Shown piece after piece: positions 27,607-36,965 of a DNA stretch of 64,000 bases. Source of the stretch: Desulfosporosinus cupriresistens (GTDB lineage Bacteria; Bacillota; Desulfitobacteriia; Desulfitobacteriales; Desulfitobacteriaceae); the NCBI RefSeq assembly GCF_001707885.1, contig NZ_MASS01000018.1, positions 16,911-80,910 on the forward strand, in the 5' to 3' direction. A program made the position numbers and the translations under genes. Position 1 is the stretch's first letter; the number at the start of each line of letters is the position of its first letter. The notes under the pieces are model-generated. The model was not told the DNA's origin. It saw only the letters and a list, made by a program, of their open reading frames with translations, and ran no database searches.

Positions 27607-30151
27607 GATTGATATTAACAATACAATGTACACTGTACAAGAGGATATGAATCTTCTGGATTTCTTGCGTGATCAGGCCCAGATAACGTCACTCAAAAAT
27701 GGTTGTGGAGAAGGAACTTGTGGCGCGTGCATGTTATTAATGGATGGCAAGGCGATGAGAGCTTGTTTATTGACTGTCGCCAAGGTAGCGGGAAAAAAGC
27801 TTTTGACCGTAGAAGGGTTATCTGAGCGAGAGCGAGAAGCCTATGTTTGGGCGTTTGCCCAAGCTGGAGCTGTGCAATGTGGCTTTTGCATACCGGGTAT
27901 GGTCATCAGTGCTAAAGCGTTACTCGATAAGGTGGCGAACCCGACGTCCCAAGAAATAAAACAAAGCATTCGAGGGAACATTTGTCGTTGCACAGGGTAT
28001 GTGAAGATTGAAGAAGGGATCATGCTAGCAGCTAAAGTATTACGAGGAGAGCTCCAGGTCAATGCCCAATCCGGGGCAGGGATTGGGACCAGTATTCATC
28101 GAGTGGATGCTCGCGAGAAAGTATTGGGAACGGGGCAATATGTCGATGATATGTATGTTGATCAAATGCTCTATGCAGCCGTGTTGAGGACTAAATATCC
28201 ACGGGCGCTTGTGAAGAATATTGACATATCCGCGGCAAGCGGCTATCCTGGCGTAGAAGCCGTCATGACAGCGGCAGACGTTCCGGGTGACCCTGATCAC
28301 GGGCACATTTTCCAGGATTGGTCGACCTTAATTGCTATCGGACAAGAAACGCGTTATATCGGTGATGCCCTTGTTTTAGTGGCGGCGCAAACCAAAAAAC
28401 AAGCGCGTGAAGCTTTGGCGCTTATTAAAGTTGAATATGAAGAGCTTGAACCGATACTCAGTCCAACCGATGCTCTTGCGGAGCAAGCTCATAACATACA
28501 TCCTAAAGGGAATCTGTTGAGTATGACAAAAATCAACCGAGGGAATACCCGGGAATCATTGGCTAAATCGGCGCATGTCGTCACCCAGCATTATTCGACG
28601 CCACCGACGGAACATGCCTTTATGGAACCGGAAAGTGCGTTAGCTATTCCTCAGGCAGATGGTGGAATCACGATTTATGTCGGGGACCAAGGCATTTATG
28701 ATGACCAACATGGAATTATGGCCATGCTCGGGCTTCCAGCAGAAAAAGTCCGCGTGATCAGTAAGCTGGTCGGCGGTGGATTTGGTGGTAAAGAGGATTT
28801 AACGGTCCAGCATCATGCGGCCTTGTTAGCCATGAAAACCCAAAAGCCTGTGAAACTGACTTTCACCCGCAAAGAGAGTATCTTAGTTCATCCTAAGCGG
28901 CATGCCATGGAGTTAGATATCACGACCGGGTGTGATGAAGAAGGAAAATTGACTGCAATGGTGGCGAACATCGTAGCCGATACGGGAGCTTATGCCTCAC
29001 TAGGCACAGCAGTTTTGCAGCGGGCATGTACCCATGCCAGCGGGCCTTATCAGATACCAAATGTCGATATCACGGGCCTTTGTGTTTATACGAATAATCC
29101 TCCTGCAGGTGCGTTCCGAGGCTTTGGAGTAACGCAGTCATGTTTTGCAGCAGAAATCAATCTGGATCTCTTAGCAGAAAAGGTAGGAATTTCACCGTGG
29201 GAGATTCGTTATCGTAATGCGCTGGAACCAGGTATGATTAATTCGACTGGCCAGATTACCGATGAGGGGACAGCAATTAAAGAAACGCTCCTGGCAGTTC
29301 GGGAAGTGTATGAATCTCACCCTCATGCAGCAGGGATTGCTTGTTGTATGAAGAACACGGGAATTGGGGTAGGTCTTCCCGATACTGGCCGGGTTAAACT
29401 TAAAATTCACCAAGGAAAAGTGGTGGTCCTCACCAGTGCTGCTTGTATTGGGCAGGGCTTTGCCACAATTGCTACCCAAATTGTTCATGAGGCTACGGGA
29501 TTGCCTTTGCATCTGATCGAAGTTGGTGCTCCGGATACATCCAGAACGCCTAATTCCGGTACAACAACCGCTTCGCGTCAGACTATGTTTACAGGTGAGG
29601 CAGCACGACAGGCTGCTCTCAAACTGCAACAAGCCTTGTATAAGACTCCTTTGGAAGAGTTGGAAGGGAGCGAATTTAGCGGCGAATACCTTGGAAAAAC
29701 TGACCCAATGGATTCAGACAAGCCCAATCCAATCAGTCATGTGGCGTATAGTTATGCCAGTCAAGTCGTCTTATTGAACGCCGAGGGGAAAATTGAGAAG
29801 GTTGTGGCCGCGCACGATGTGGGCAAGGCCATCAACCCGAAGGCTATTGAAGGGCAAATTGAAGGAGGGGTTACCATGGGATTAGGGTATGCCCTGCGTG
29901 AGGATTTTCCCCTTCAGAAAGGTGTGCCAACCGCTAAGTTTGGCACACTGGGCCTTTTCCGATCGACAGAAGTGCCCGAGATCGAGTCAATCATTATCGA
30001 AAAGAATTCCTCCTCAATAGCCTATGGGGCCAAAGGGGTGGGTGAGATCTCTTCCATTCCGACCGCACCTGCTGTAGCTTTAGCCTATTACAAGTATGAT
30101 GGCAAACTAAGATGTTCGCTCCCTCTACGGGAAACGCCCTATAAGAAGTAA
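27599..30151 (+). CDS. xdhD: XdhD-like molybdenum hydroxylase, fused 2Fe-2S and Mo domains
   Basis: A protein of about 850 residues that fuses an N-terminal two-cluster ferredoxin domain (CGEGTCGACMLLMDG, CGFCIPGMVI, CRCTGYVKI, residues ~35-135) to a xanthine dehydrogenase Mo domain (VGGGFGGKED near 395, PPAGAFRGFGV near 505, GAKGVGEISSIP near the end). There is no FAD domain, as in E. coli XdhD. The YqeC/MocA/YqeB genes that follow point to a selenium-dependent hydroxylase. ATG 27599 overlaps hyuA. The substrate may be a purine other than xanthine. Confidence 0.9.
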   Translation: MFKIDINNTMYTVQEDMNLLDFLRDQAQITSLKNGCGEGTCGACMLLMDGKAMRACLLTVAKVAGKKLLTVEGLSEREREAYVWAFAQAGAVQCGFCIPGMVISAKALLDKVANPTSQEIKQSIRGNICRCTGYVKIEEGIMLAAKVLRGELQVNAQSGAGIGTSIHRVDAREKVLGTGQYVDDMYVDQMLYAAVLRTKYPRALVKNIDISAASGYPGVEAVMTAADVPGDPDHGHIFQDWSTLIAIGQETRYIGDALVLVAAQTKKQAREALALIKVEYEELEPILSPTDALAEQAHNIHPKGNLLSMTKINRGNTRESLAKSAHVVTQHYSTPPTEHAFMEPESALAIPQADGGITIYVGDQGIYDDQHGIMAMLGLPAEKVRVISKLVGGGFGGKEDLTVQHHAALLAMKTQKPVKLTFTRKESILVHPKRHAMELDITTGCDEEGKLTAMVANIVADTGAYASLGTAVLQRACTHASGPYQIPNVDITGLCVYTNNPPAGAFRGFGVTQSCFAAEINLDLLAEKVGISPWEIRYRNALEPGMINSTGQITDEGTAIKETLLAVREVYESHPHAAGIACCMKNTGIGVGLPDTGRVKLKIHQGKVVVLTSAACIGQGFATIATQIVHEATGLPLHLIEVGAPDTSRTPNSGTTTASRQTMFTGEAARQAALKLQQALYKTPLEELEGSEFSGEYLGKTDPMDSDKPNPISHVAYSYASQVVLLNAEGKIEKVVAAHDVGKAINPKAIEGQIEGGVTMGLGYALREDFPLQKGVPTAKFGTLGLFRSTEVPEIESIIIEKNSSSIAYGAKGVGEISSIPTAPAVALAYYKYDGKLRCSLPLRETPYKK

Positions 30152-30226
30152 GTTCTATAGAGGCTTGAATTTGGACTTTAGCTAACACTCTAGTATACTA
30201 GTCAAAAAAAGTTGCAGGAGAGGAAA

Positions 30227-31081
30227 ATGGCAGGTACAGGAACATGGTTACCGAAAAGTTGGGAGCGTGGCAGTTTGTGGGCCATGACAAGGTGCGGGCA
30301 AGTTGTCACGTTCATTGGGGCTGGAGGGAAGACGACCTGCCTTCAATCAATAACCCAGGAGATTGAAAAGGCAGGGCAGCGGGTTGTTGCCACGACCACG
30401 ACGAAAGTCTTTCCTGAAGAACTGATGTACTGTTGGAAGAACCCGAATCCACCGCCTTATGAACAAGAAAGAGCTTGTTTTTGGTATGTGGACGTTATGG
30501 AGGAAAGTGGAAAGTGGGTTGGTCCTCCTCTCAAAGCCGTTGATGATGCTATATTAGAAGATGTCTGGATGTTTGAAAAAAGTGGAGTTCAGGTTGGGGT
30601 ACTGGGCGAAACACCTCAGGGTGCTTCGCCCAGCGGTAAGCGTTTTTGGGTGATCGAGGGGGATGGAGCCAGACGTCTCAAGTTGAAATGCTGGGAACCC
30701 CATGAACCGCAAATTCCTCGGCGATCGGATTGTGTCGTGCTGGTGCTGGATGGTGGTTTGTGGGGGAGAGTCCTCCAAGCGGAGCAAGTTCATAGACCTG
30801 AGAGTTGTCTGGATCTTCTTGGCCATGTTTGGAACGCAGAGCAGGCTTGGCGTTATTTCTTGAGGTCTCCCGTTTTTGCTGCCCAATATGTGCATATGTC
30901 TTGGGTGATTCTCTTGAACACGAAGGTTTCGCTGGATCTAGAGAAGCCTTTGCTTGACTTAAACCGTAGGTGGACAGAGATTCAACGAGGGGTCAATGAG
31001 CTGGAATATCGGCCCAAACATTTGCGTTTAGCTGCGGGGGATGCCAAGGAGGGGAAACTACAGTGGTTCGATTTGTGGTAA
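30227..31081 (+). CDS. yqeC: Selenium-dependent hydroxylase maturation protein YqeC
   Basis: A protein of about 284 residues with a P-loop near the N-terminus (VVTFIGAGGKTTCLQ) followed by VVATTTTKVFP, the signature of the YqeC family. The family is tied by genome context to maturation of selenium-dependent molybdenum hydroxylases. ATG 30227 follows AGGAGAGG; an in-frame ATG lies 15 bases upstream. Its stop overlaps the next start (TAATG), forming a tight yqeC-mocA-yqeB unit. Confidence 0.88.
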   Translation: MAGTGTWLPKSWERGSLWAMTRCGQVVTFIGAGGKTTCLQSITQEIEKAGQRVVATTTTKVFPEELMYCWKNPNPPPYEQERACFWYVDVMEESGKWVGPPLKAVDDAILEDVWMFEKSGVQVGVLGETPQGASPSGKRFWVIEGDGARRLKLKCWEPHEPQIPRRSDCVVLVLDGGLWGRVLQAEQVHRPESCLDLLGHVWNAEQAWRYFLRSPVFAAQYVHMSWVILLNTKVSLDLEKPLLDLNRRWTEIQRGVNELEYRPKHLRLAAGDAKEGKLQWFDLW

Positions 31082-31721
31082 TGGCTGCGGGGCAAGCGAC
31101 GAGAATGGGGCAAGATAAACTTGTGTGCCTTGGAAGGAAACTACGGTGTTAGGTCATACTCTTCAGACTCTCCTAGAGGCAATCACCCTTCAAAAGCATC
31201 GTTCGTTGGCAGCATCCTCTCACCCGGTGGACACTGAGATTTATGTTGTTGCCAGACATCCAATTCAGGCCTATATCGCCGAAGACTGTATTCGGACGTT
31301 TAATTCATTCGGTGGGGTTTGGATACAGGTACCGACCCCTAAACCGCTTGCTGAGACAATTCGCTATGGGTTACAAGACTTAAACAGTGAAGTCCAGTGT
31401 ATTGGATTTTTGCCCGGAGACCAGGTGGGGATTACCGCACCTAAGCTTGCAGGTTGCCTGCAGGAGGTGTTGCAGAATCTTCCGGATTTTCTGGTGCCGA
31501 TTGTGGGAGATAAAGCGGTTTCACCTGTGTTTTTTCACCGACGGTTTGTTCCTGAACTTTTGGAGCTGCGAGGTGAACAGGGTGGGAGGGAAGTCTTATA
31601 CCGCTATCCGGACTGCTGGCGGAAGTATCCGGTGGAGGCTGGCTTTTATCAAGATGTTGATACTCCAGAGCAATACGATGCTTTGCGAGTACAAATTAGT
31701 AAGGGAGAATCGAGCGAATGA
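31081..31721 (+). pseudogene. MocA-like molybdenum cofactor cytidylyltransferase, frameshifted at codon ~15
   Basis: The natural start is ATG 31081 (TAATG overlap with yqeC). It reads MAAGQATRMGQDKL, the nucleotide-binding loop of the family, and then runs to a stop within 10 codons. The rest, PWKETTVLGHTLQTLLEAI onward, is open in the -1 frame from 31125 to 31721. The expected family reading is ...DKLCLPWKETT, so one base is missing (or two are extra) near 31120-31127. I see no slippery heptamer. The remainder is intact (FLPGDQVGI, YQDVDTPEQYD). Either a real mutation or a sequencing error. If real, Mo-cofactor cytidylylation must come from elsewhere. Confidence 0.82.
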
Positions 31722-32563
31722 AAAACGAACTCGTCATGAATGGACCGGTGGTTTTAGTTCGCGGAGCCGGGGAACAAGCATCAGGAGTGGGGTGGGTGCT
31801 GGCAAAAACAGGGTTTCGAGTGGTGATGACCGAAGTGGCTGTGCCCCTTATGGTTCGTTGGCCCGTTTGTTTTGGAACAGCTGTGTCAGAAGGGCGTTGG
31901 CAAGTTGAAGGGGTTCAGTCGAGTCGCGTCGCAGATCCTAAGGAATGTGAAACTGCTTGGCGAGCCGGGGAAATACCAGTTTTGATCGATCCTGCGTTGG
32001 AGTGTTTGTCATTGCTAAATCCCTTGGTTTTGGTGGATGCGATCATGGCCAAACGTAACCTCGGAACAGCACGGAGCATGGCTCGGAGGACATTTGGTTT
32101 GGGGCCGGGTTTCACTGCAGGAGTCGACGTTGATGTTGTCGTGGAAACAAACCGTGGGCATAACCTAGCACGGTTGATTTATAAAGGGGAAGCTCAACCT
32201 AATACAGGTATTCCGGGAGAAGTGGCGGGTGTATCAAGTAGGCGTGTTCTTTATTCACCTAAAGCTGGGATTTTTAGAGCGAAGAGGAGCATAGGGGAAC
32301 AGGTTTCGGAAGGTGATTGCTTAGGTGAGATTGATGACGGGATTCGACCTGAAGAGATCCTTGCGTTGTGCAATGGTGTTTTAAGGGGTTTATTGCGAAC
32401 GGAAACTCCTGTCGCTGAACATGTTAAAATTGGGGATATCGATCCTCGTGGGCAGGTGGAGTACTGTAGGACGATTACTGAGAAGGCTCGCGCGCTTGGT
32501 GGCGCTGTATTGCAGGGTATTCTTGAATCCGGAATACTTAGTCCTTTGTGTAACCATGAATAA
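31718..32563 (+). CDS. yqeB: EF2563/YqeB-family selenium-dependent hydroxylase accessory protein
   Basis: A 281-residue protein with VVLVRGAGEQASGVGWVLAK at the N-terminus, the family's Rossmann-like start, then GLGPGFTAGVDVDVVVETNRG near residue 128. The family co-occurs with selenium-dependent molybdenum hydroxylases and is thought to help install the labile selenium. It overlaps the preceding gene by 4 bp (ATGA). Confidence 0.88.
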   Translation: MKNELVMNGPVVLVRGAGEQASGVGWVLAKTGFRVVMTEVAVPLMVRWPVCFGTAVSEGRWQVEGVQSSRVADPKECETAWRAGEIPVLIDPALECLSLLNPLVLVDAIMAKRNLGTARSMARRTFGLGPGFTAGVDVDVVVETNRGHNLARLIYKGEAQPNTGIPGEVAGVSSRRVLYSPKAGIFRAKRSIGEQVSEGDCLGEIDDGIRPEEILALCNGVLRGLLRTETPVAEHVKIGDIDPRGQVEYCRTITEKARALGGAVLQGILESGILSPLCNHE

Positions 32564-32683
32564 TTGTGATAGACATTTAACAAACTATAAGCAACTAAAT
32601 ATTTATTTGCCAGGTAGGAGAATTCAAGTGGATCGAGAATATGTACATATAGATACTAGTAAAATTTGAAGAATGATTAGATA

Positions 32684-32751
32684 ACTCATATAACCTTGAT
32701 AATGGGATCAAGGGTTTCTACGAGGCAACCGTAAATTGCTTCTCTATGAGC
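32684..32751 (+). promoter_or_regulatory. Purine riboswitch, guanine-type aptamer
   Basis: The sequence carries every conserved purine-aptamer block in order: P1 CTCAT (32685), TATAACC, P2 CCTTGAT/ATCAAGG, GGTTTCTAC, P3 with CCGTAAAT, and TCTATGAG closing P1. The base before TATG that sets specificity is C, which predicts guanine/hypoxanthine rather than adenine. It lies about 100 bp before a purine deaminase-like gene. Confidence 0.92.
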
Positions 32752-32775
32752 CAAGGCTGGTTGATAGAGTTTTGT
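32742..32775 (+). terminator. Expression-platform hairpin of the guanine riboswitch
   Basis: CTCTATGAGCC (32742-32752) pairs with GGTTGATAGAG (32759-32769) with one mismatch and is followed by TTTTG. Its 5' arm is the 3' strand of aptamer helix P1, so the two folds exclude each other. That arrangement predicts that ligand binding prevents this hairpin and turns expression on (inference). Confidence 0.5.
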
Positions 32776-32853
32776 AATGAGGTTGTTTTTTAGTGTGCTA
32801 AAATACCTGTAGGCGTTAGGGCCTTACGCAAATAGGGAAAGGGTGGGATTTAA

Positions 32854-34185
32854 ATGCGTATTCTCTTGAAGAATGCCAAGATCGTAACCATGAATGCAGC
32901 ACGTGAGATTATTGAGGGCGATTTACTAGTGGATGGATCTCAAATCATAGCAGTCGGAGGGGCTATTGAGCAACCTGCAGATCAAGTGATCGATCTGCAG
33001 GGGGATTTGCTTATTCCCGGTTTGATTCAAACTCACATTCATCTTTGTCAGACATTGTTTCGGGGACAGGCCGATGATTTGGAACTTTTAGATTGGCTTA
33101 AATTGAAAGTATGGCCGCTGGAAGGTGGGCATGATCCTGAATCCATATATGATTCGGCGTTACTTGGTATTGGAGAGTTGTTTCTTGGAGGGACAACGAC
33201 GATTGTGGATATGGAGACGGTCCATCATACGGAACACGCCTTTGAGGCCATTCTTGCCAGTGGCTTGAGAGCCCTGTCGGGTAAGGTTATGATGGATGAT
33301 TGCAATAAGGATATTCCAGCTTCTTTACGCGAATCGACAGAAGCCTCCCTGCAAGAAAGTGTTGATTTATATGAGAAATATCATGGTAAAGGGAATGGAC
33401 GCCTTGAAGTGGCTTTTACGCCTCGTTTCGTCATCTCCTGTACGGATACGCTCTTAAAGGAAGTTTCGCAGTATGCGCGTGAGAAAAATGCCTTTGTACA
33501 CACCCATGCTTCAGAAAACCGGTCAGAAATACAGGTTGTGGAGCGTACACGGGGCATGCGCAATATCATCTATTTGGATAAGGTCGGTTTAACGGGGCCT
33601 AAACTTATTCTTGCTCACTGCATTTGGCTAGATGAAGCAGAAAAAGAAATCCTCATCCAGACCAAGACACGAATCTCACACTGCCCATCTTCGAATCTGA
33701 AACTGGCTTCGGGGATTGCGCCGATTCCAGAACTTATGAAACGGGGGGCAGAGATTTCATTGAGCGCGGATGGGGCTCCTTGCGGTAATAATTTGGATGG
33801 ATTTCGAGAGATGCGTCACGCAGCCCTTATTCAGAAACCTTTACATGGACCAACAGTTATGCCTGCGCGTGAGGTTTTTGAACTTGCCACACTTGGTGGT
33901 GCGCGGGCAATAGGGCATGAGCGGGATCTGGGGAGTTTGGAAGTAGGGAAAAAAGCGGATCTAGCTGTCGTTAGTCTGCAGGGTTTACACACTTGGCCCA
34001 ACGAGCATGTGGATGTCTATTCCCAGCTGGTTTATCAAGCGGTTTCTTCTGATGTGCGTCTTACCATGGTGGATGGGCAAATAGTGATGAAGGATCGGCA
34101 GCTTCTGACGATTGATGTTCCACGACTTAAGGTAAGTTCAACGCAGAGTCTCAATCGAATCATGGCACGCATAGGGCAAATTTAA
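32854..34185 (+). CDS. Amidohydrolase of the guanine/purine deaminase group
   Basis: A 443-residue metal-dependent deaminase of the TrzA/SsnA/guanine-deaminase superfamily. Metal ligands lie in GLIQTHIHLCQTLFRGQ near residue 57, VHTHASENRSE near 215, LAHCIWLD near 250 and SADGAPCGNN near 307. The upstream guanine riboswitch makes guanine, or a closely related purine, the best substrate guess. Adenosine- and SAH-type deaminases share the same motifs. ATG 32854 follows AAAGGGTGGG. Confidence 0.87.
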   Translation: MRILLKNAKIVTMNAAREIIEGDLLVDGSQIIAVGGAIEQPADQVIDLQGDLLIPGLIQTHIHLCQTLFRGQADDLELLDWLKLKVWPLEGGHDPESIYDSALLGIGELFLGGTTTIVDMETVHHTEHAFEAILASGLRALSGKVMMDDCNKDIPASLRESTEASLQESVDLYEKYHGKGNGRLEVAFTPRFVISCTDTLLKEVSQYAREKNAFVHTHASENRSEIQVVERTRGMRNIIYLDKVGLTGPKLILAHCIWLDEAEKEILIQTKTRISHCPSSNLKLASGIAPIPELMKRGAEISLSADGAPCGNNLDGFREMRHAALIQKPLHGPTVMPAREVFELATLGGARAIGHERDLGSLEVGKKADLAVVSLQGLHTWPNEHVDVYSQLVYQAVSSDVRLTMVDGQIVMKDRQLLTIDVPRLKVSSTQSLNRIMARIGQI

Positions 34186-34234
34186 TATAGATATAAGAAT
34201 AATACGGGAAAGACTAGACTAGATATGGAGGGTA

Positions 34235-35596
34235 ATGGTTTTGAAGAAAGAGACGCAACACAAACGAGAGGGTTTCTCGAGTAGCATTGGTGTTATTGCT
34301 GCAGTACTAGGTTCTGCTGTTGGATTGGGAAATATATGGAAATTTCCGTATGTCACAGGTGCTAATGGGGGAGCTGCCTTTATATTGGTTTATTTAATAT
34401 GCGTGGCGCTTGTGGGTTTGCCCGTAATGTTATCAGAGCATCTGATTGGCCGTCATACAAAAGCGAATGCCGTCGGAGCGTTTAAAGCATTGCAACCCCG
34501 TCGTCCTTGGTTTTTAGTTGGTGGCGCAGGTGTTTTAAGTGCCTTTCTTATTATGGCCTTTTACACGTCGGTTGCCGGCTGGGTTTATGCCTATATATTC
34601 AAAGCTGCTGGTGGTGCGCTTCTTACATCGAAACCGGAAGATACAACTCTGGTATTCAACAAACTAGTGTCAGGGGTGGGTGAACCCTTATTTTGGCAAG
34701 TGTTTGTTTTGCTCGTAACCGGATCTATTATTATGGCTGGCGTAACTAAAGGTATTGAACGGGTTACTAAGTTCCTAATGCCCTTACTCTTTTTACTTCT
34801 CGTGATTATCGATATCCGGTCTTTGACACTCTCGGGTGCAGGCGCGGGGCTTTCGTTCTTATTTAAACCTGATTTTTCCAAGATTACGGTTGGTGTGATT
34901 TTAGCTGCGTTAGGTTTAGCCTTTTTTAAACTCAGCGTAGGAATGGGTGCAATGATTACCTACGGTAGTTATGTCGATAAAAACGAGAACTTACCCAAGA
35001 TGGCCATTAAAGTCGCGCTAGCGGATACGTTGGTTTCGTTAATGGCAGGTATTGCTGTTTTTCCTGCGGTGTTTGCCTTCGGTTTTACACCAGATCAAGG
35101 TCCCAAACTGCTCTTCGTGATCATTCCAGCGGTCTTTAATTCGATGCCTTTTGGCAGAGTTTTTATGGTCTTATTCTTCGTACTTACCGCAATTGCTGCA
35201 ACGGGGGCCATGCTCTCTTTGTTGGAAGTCCCCATCGCTTTTTTAACTGAGCAGTATCAATGGACGAGACGTAAAGCGACTTTATTAACGATTCTAGGGA
35301 TCGGTTTGCTGGGCTCAACGGCGACACTCTCTAATAGCATCTTTGCCACGGTTACTGTGTTTGGCAAGACTTTTTTTGATTTCTACGATTTCGCGACTTC
35401 CAATGTCCTACTTCCTTTGGGGGGCATTTTCATTGCTTTATTTGTTGGTTGGCAGTGGGGAGATGTTAAAGTTAAACAAGAATTGTCCAATCAAGGTCAG
35501 TTAGCAAATGACGGTTTAGCGCGTGTCTATTTGTTCTTGGTTAAATTTATTGTGCCGATTGCGATTGCCATCGTTCTGTTCACAGGTTTAAAATGA
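34235..35596 (+). CDS. Sodium-dependent NSS-family transporter
   Basis: A 453-residue neurotransmitter:sodium symporter homologue with about 11-12 membrane segments. The sodium-site region is AVLGSAVGLGNIWKFPYVTG near residue 22, and NGGAAFILVYL follows. Bacterial members carry amino acids or tryptamine. It lies 49 bp after the deaminase in the same direction behind ATGGAGGG, so it may share the riboswitch-controlled transcript. A link to nucleobase transport is not supported by the family. Confidence 0.9.
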   Translation: MVLKKETQHKREGFSSSIGVIAAVLGSAVGLGNIWKFPYVTGANGGAAFILVYLICVALVGLPVMLSEHLIGRHTKANAVGAFKALQPRRPWFLVGGAGVLSAFLIMAFYTSVAGWVYAYIFKAAGGALLTSKPEDTTLVFNKLVSGVGEPLFWQVFVLLVTGSIIMAGVTKGIERVTKFLMPLLFLLLVIIDIRSLTLSGAGAGLSFLFKPDFSKITVGVILAALGLAFFKLSVGMGAMITYGSYVDKNENLPKMAIKVALADTLVSLMAGIAVFPAVFAFGFTPDQGPKLLFVIIPAVFNSMPFGRVFMVLFFVLTAIAATGAMLSLLEVPIAFLTEQYQWTRRKATLLTILGIGLLGSTATLSNSIFATVTVFGKTFFDFYDFATSNVLLPLGGIFIALFVGWQWGDVKVKQELSNQGQLANDGLARVYLFLVKFIVPIAIAIVLFTGLK

Positions 35597-35815
35597 TTTC
35601 CTATTAAAGAGTTTTGAATCGAAACAACAGTTCGAAATAGTGACTGTACAAAGGTTAGAAGTTCTCAAGTGAGTGTGAAGGAGGAGTACAGGACTTTACT
35701 AGGACTAAAGGGAAAATTTTAAGGAAATCTTTTTTTAAGAGGTTTTTCTTTGTGTTTTGACGAACTAAATAGTTTGGACAAAAAAGACACTAAATGAATA
35801 GTAGGGTGAGAATTC

Positions 35816-36883
35816 ATGCGTTTGGTGAACATACGTTATGTTGAGGAAGGATCAATCTTAGCGCGTCCGGTGCTCAACTCTTCCGGAACGGTCTTACTGC
35901 GGGCAGGGGTTCACTTGACGGCTTCCTATATCGAACGGTTAAAGACCTTGGGTTATGATGTGTTGTTTATTCAGGACAAACGACTGGATGATGTAGAAAT
36001 CCATACTGCAATTACCGCTCAAACTCGTGAGGTGGCCTATAAGTCCATCGAACTTATTAGCAAATACATTGAGCGAGATTCAAAGGATTCCTTACCTATG
36101 GATAATATCCGTAGTACCGTTCAGCAAATGATTAACGACCTTCTAGCTAGTTCGGACATTTTGGGTAACCTAACGGAAATTCAAGGGTATGATGATTACA
36201 CCTTTCATCATTCTGTGAACACAACGATTATATCGCTCATTTTAGCTATGGCATCGGGGTATACCGAGCAGAAGCTGATCGAACTGGGCATGGGTGTTCT
36301 CATGCACGACATTGGAAAAATCAAGATTCCTGAGGAGGTTCTCAATAAGAGAAGTCCGTTGTCGGGAGCAGAATTCGAGGAAATCAAGCGGCATACGACA
36401 TATGGGTTTGAAATTTTGCGTAAGAACAATGATCTTAGTCTTCTTTCTGCCCATGTTGCCTATCAACACCAAGAAAAATGGGATGGGAGCGGATATCCAA
36501 GAGGGCTCAAAGGAAGCAGCATACATGAGTATGGAAGACTGGCATCTGTTGCTGATGTGTATGAAGCCCTAACGAGTAAACGAGTTTACCGAAATGCCAT
36601 TGAACCTAATGAGGCCTATGAATATATCGTTTCTCAAGGAAACACTCACTTTGATCCTGAGATTTTAGAGATCTTCAAAAAAAATATTGCCGTTTATCCT
36701 TCCGGCTCGGGTGTTCTTCTAAGCAATGGGCAAAGAGGGAATGTTATAAAACAAAACCTAGCTTTTCCGAATCGCCCCTTTGTGAGGGTGTTTTACGAGA
36801 ATGAAAAAACGCTTGCAGCTCCAATTGATCATAATCTAGCAGAGTATCCTTCCATTATGATTATTGCAGTAGATAATCGCTAG
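35816..36883 (+). CDS. HD-GYP domain phosphodiesterase
   Basis: A 355-residue protein. An N-terminal ~90-residue region of unknown fold (RYVEEGSILARPVLNSSGTV, often found before HD-GYP domains) is followed by an HD-GYP domain with MHDIGKIKIPEEVLNK near residue 160, HVAYQHQEKWDGSGYPRGL near 215 and ASVADVYEALTSKRVYR near 242. It probably hydrolyses cyclic-di-GMP. There is no membrane segment, so it is cytoplasmic. It converges on yyaL across a shared terminator. Confidence 0.92.
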   Translation: MRLVNIRYVEEGSILARPVLNSSGTVLLRAGVHLTASYIERLKTLGYDVLFIQDKRLDDVEIHTAITAQTREVAYKSIELISKYIERDSKDSLPMDNIRSTVQQMINDLLASSDILGNLTEIQGYDDYTFHHSVNTTIISLILAMASGYTEQKLIELGMGVLMHDIGKIKIPEEVLNKRSPLSGAEFEEIKRHTTYGFEILRKNNDLSLLSAHVAYQHQEKWDGSGYPRGLKGSSIHEYGRLASVADVYEALTSKRVYRNAIEPNEAYEYIVSQGNTHFDPEILEIFKKNIAVYPSGSGVLLSNGQRGNVIKQNLAFPNRPFVRVFYENEKTLAAPIDHNLAEYPSIMIIAVDNR

Positions 36884-36907
36884 TCCAAACGAACACAAAA
36901 GCAAGAA

Positions 36908-36965
36908 ATAGAGGTCAAAACGAATAGGCCTGTCATTTGACAGGCCTATTCGTTTTGACCTCTAT
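36908..36965. terminator. Perfect palindrome with 28-bp arms, bidirectional terminator
   Basis: Positions 36908-36935 and 36938-36965 are exact reverse complements around a 2-nt centre. The right arm overlaps the yyaL stop codon. ATTTTTT follows on the plus strand. It separates the converging HD-GYP and yyaL genes and can stop both. Confidence 0.88.
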
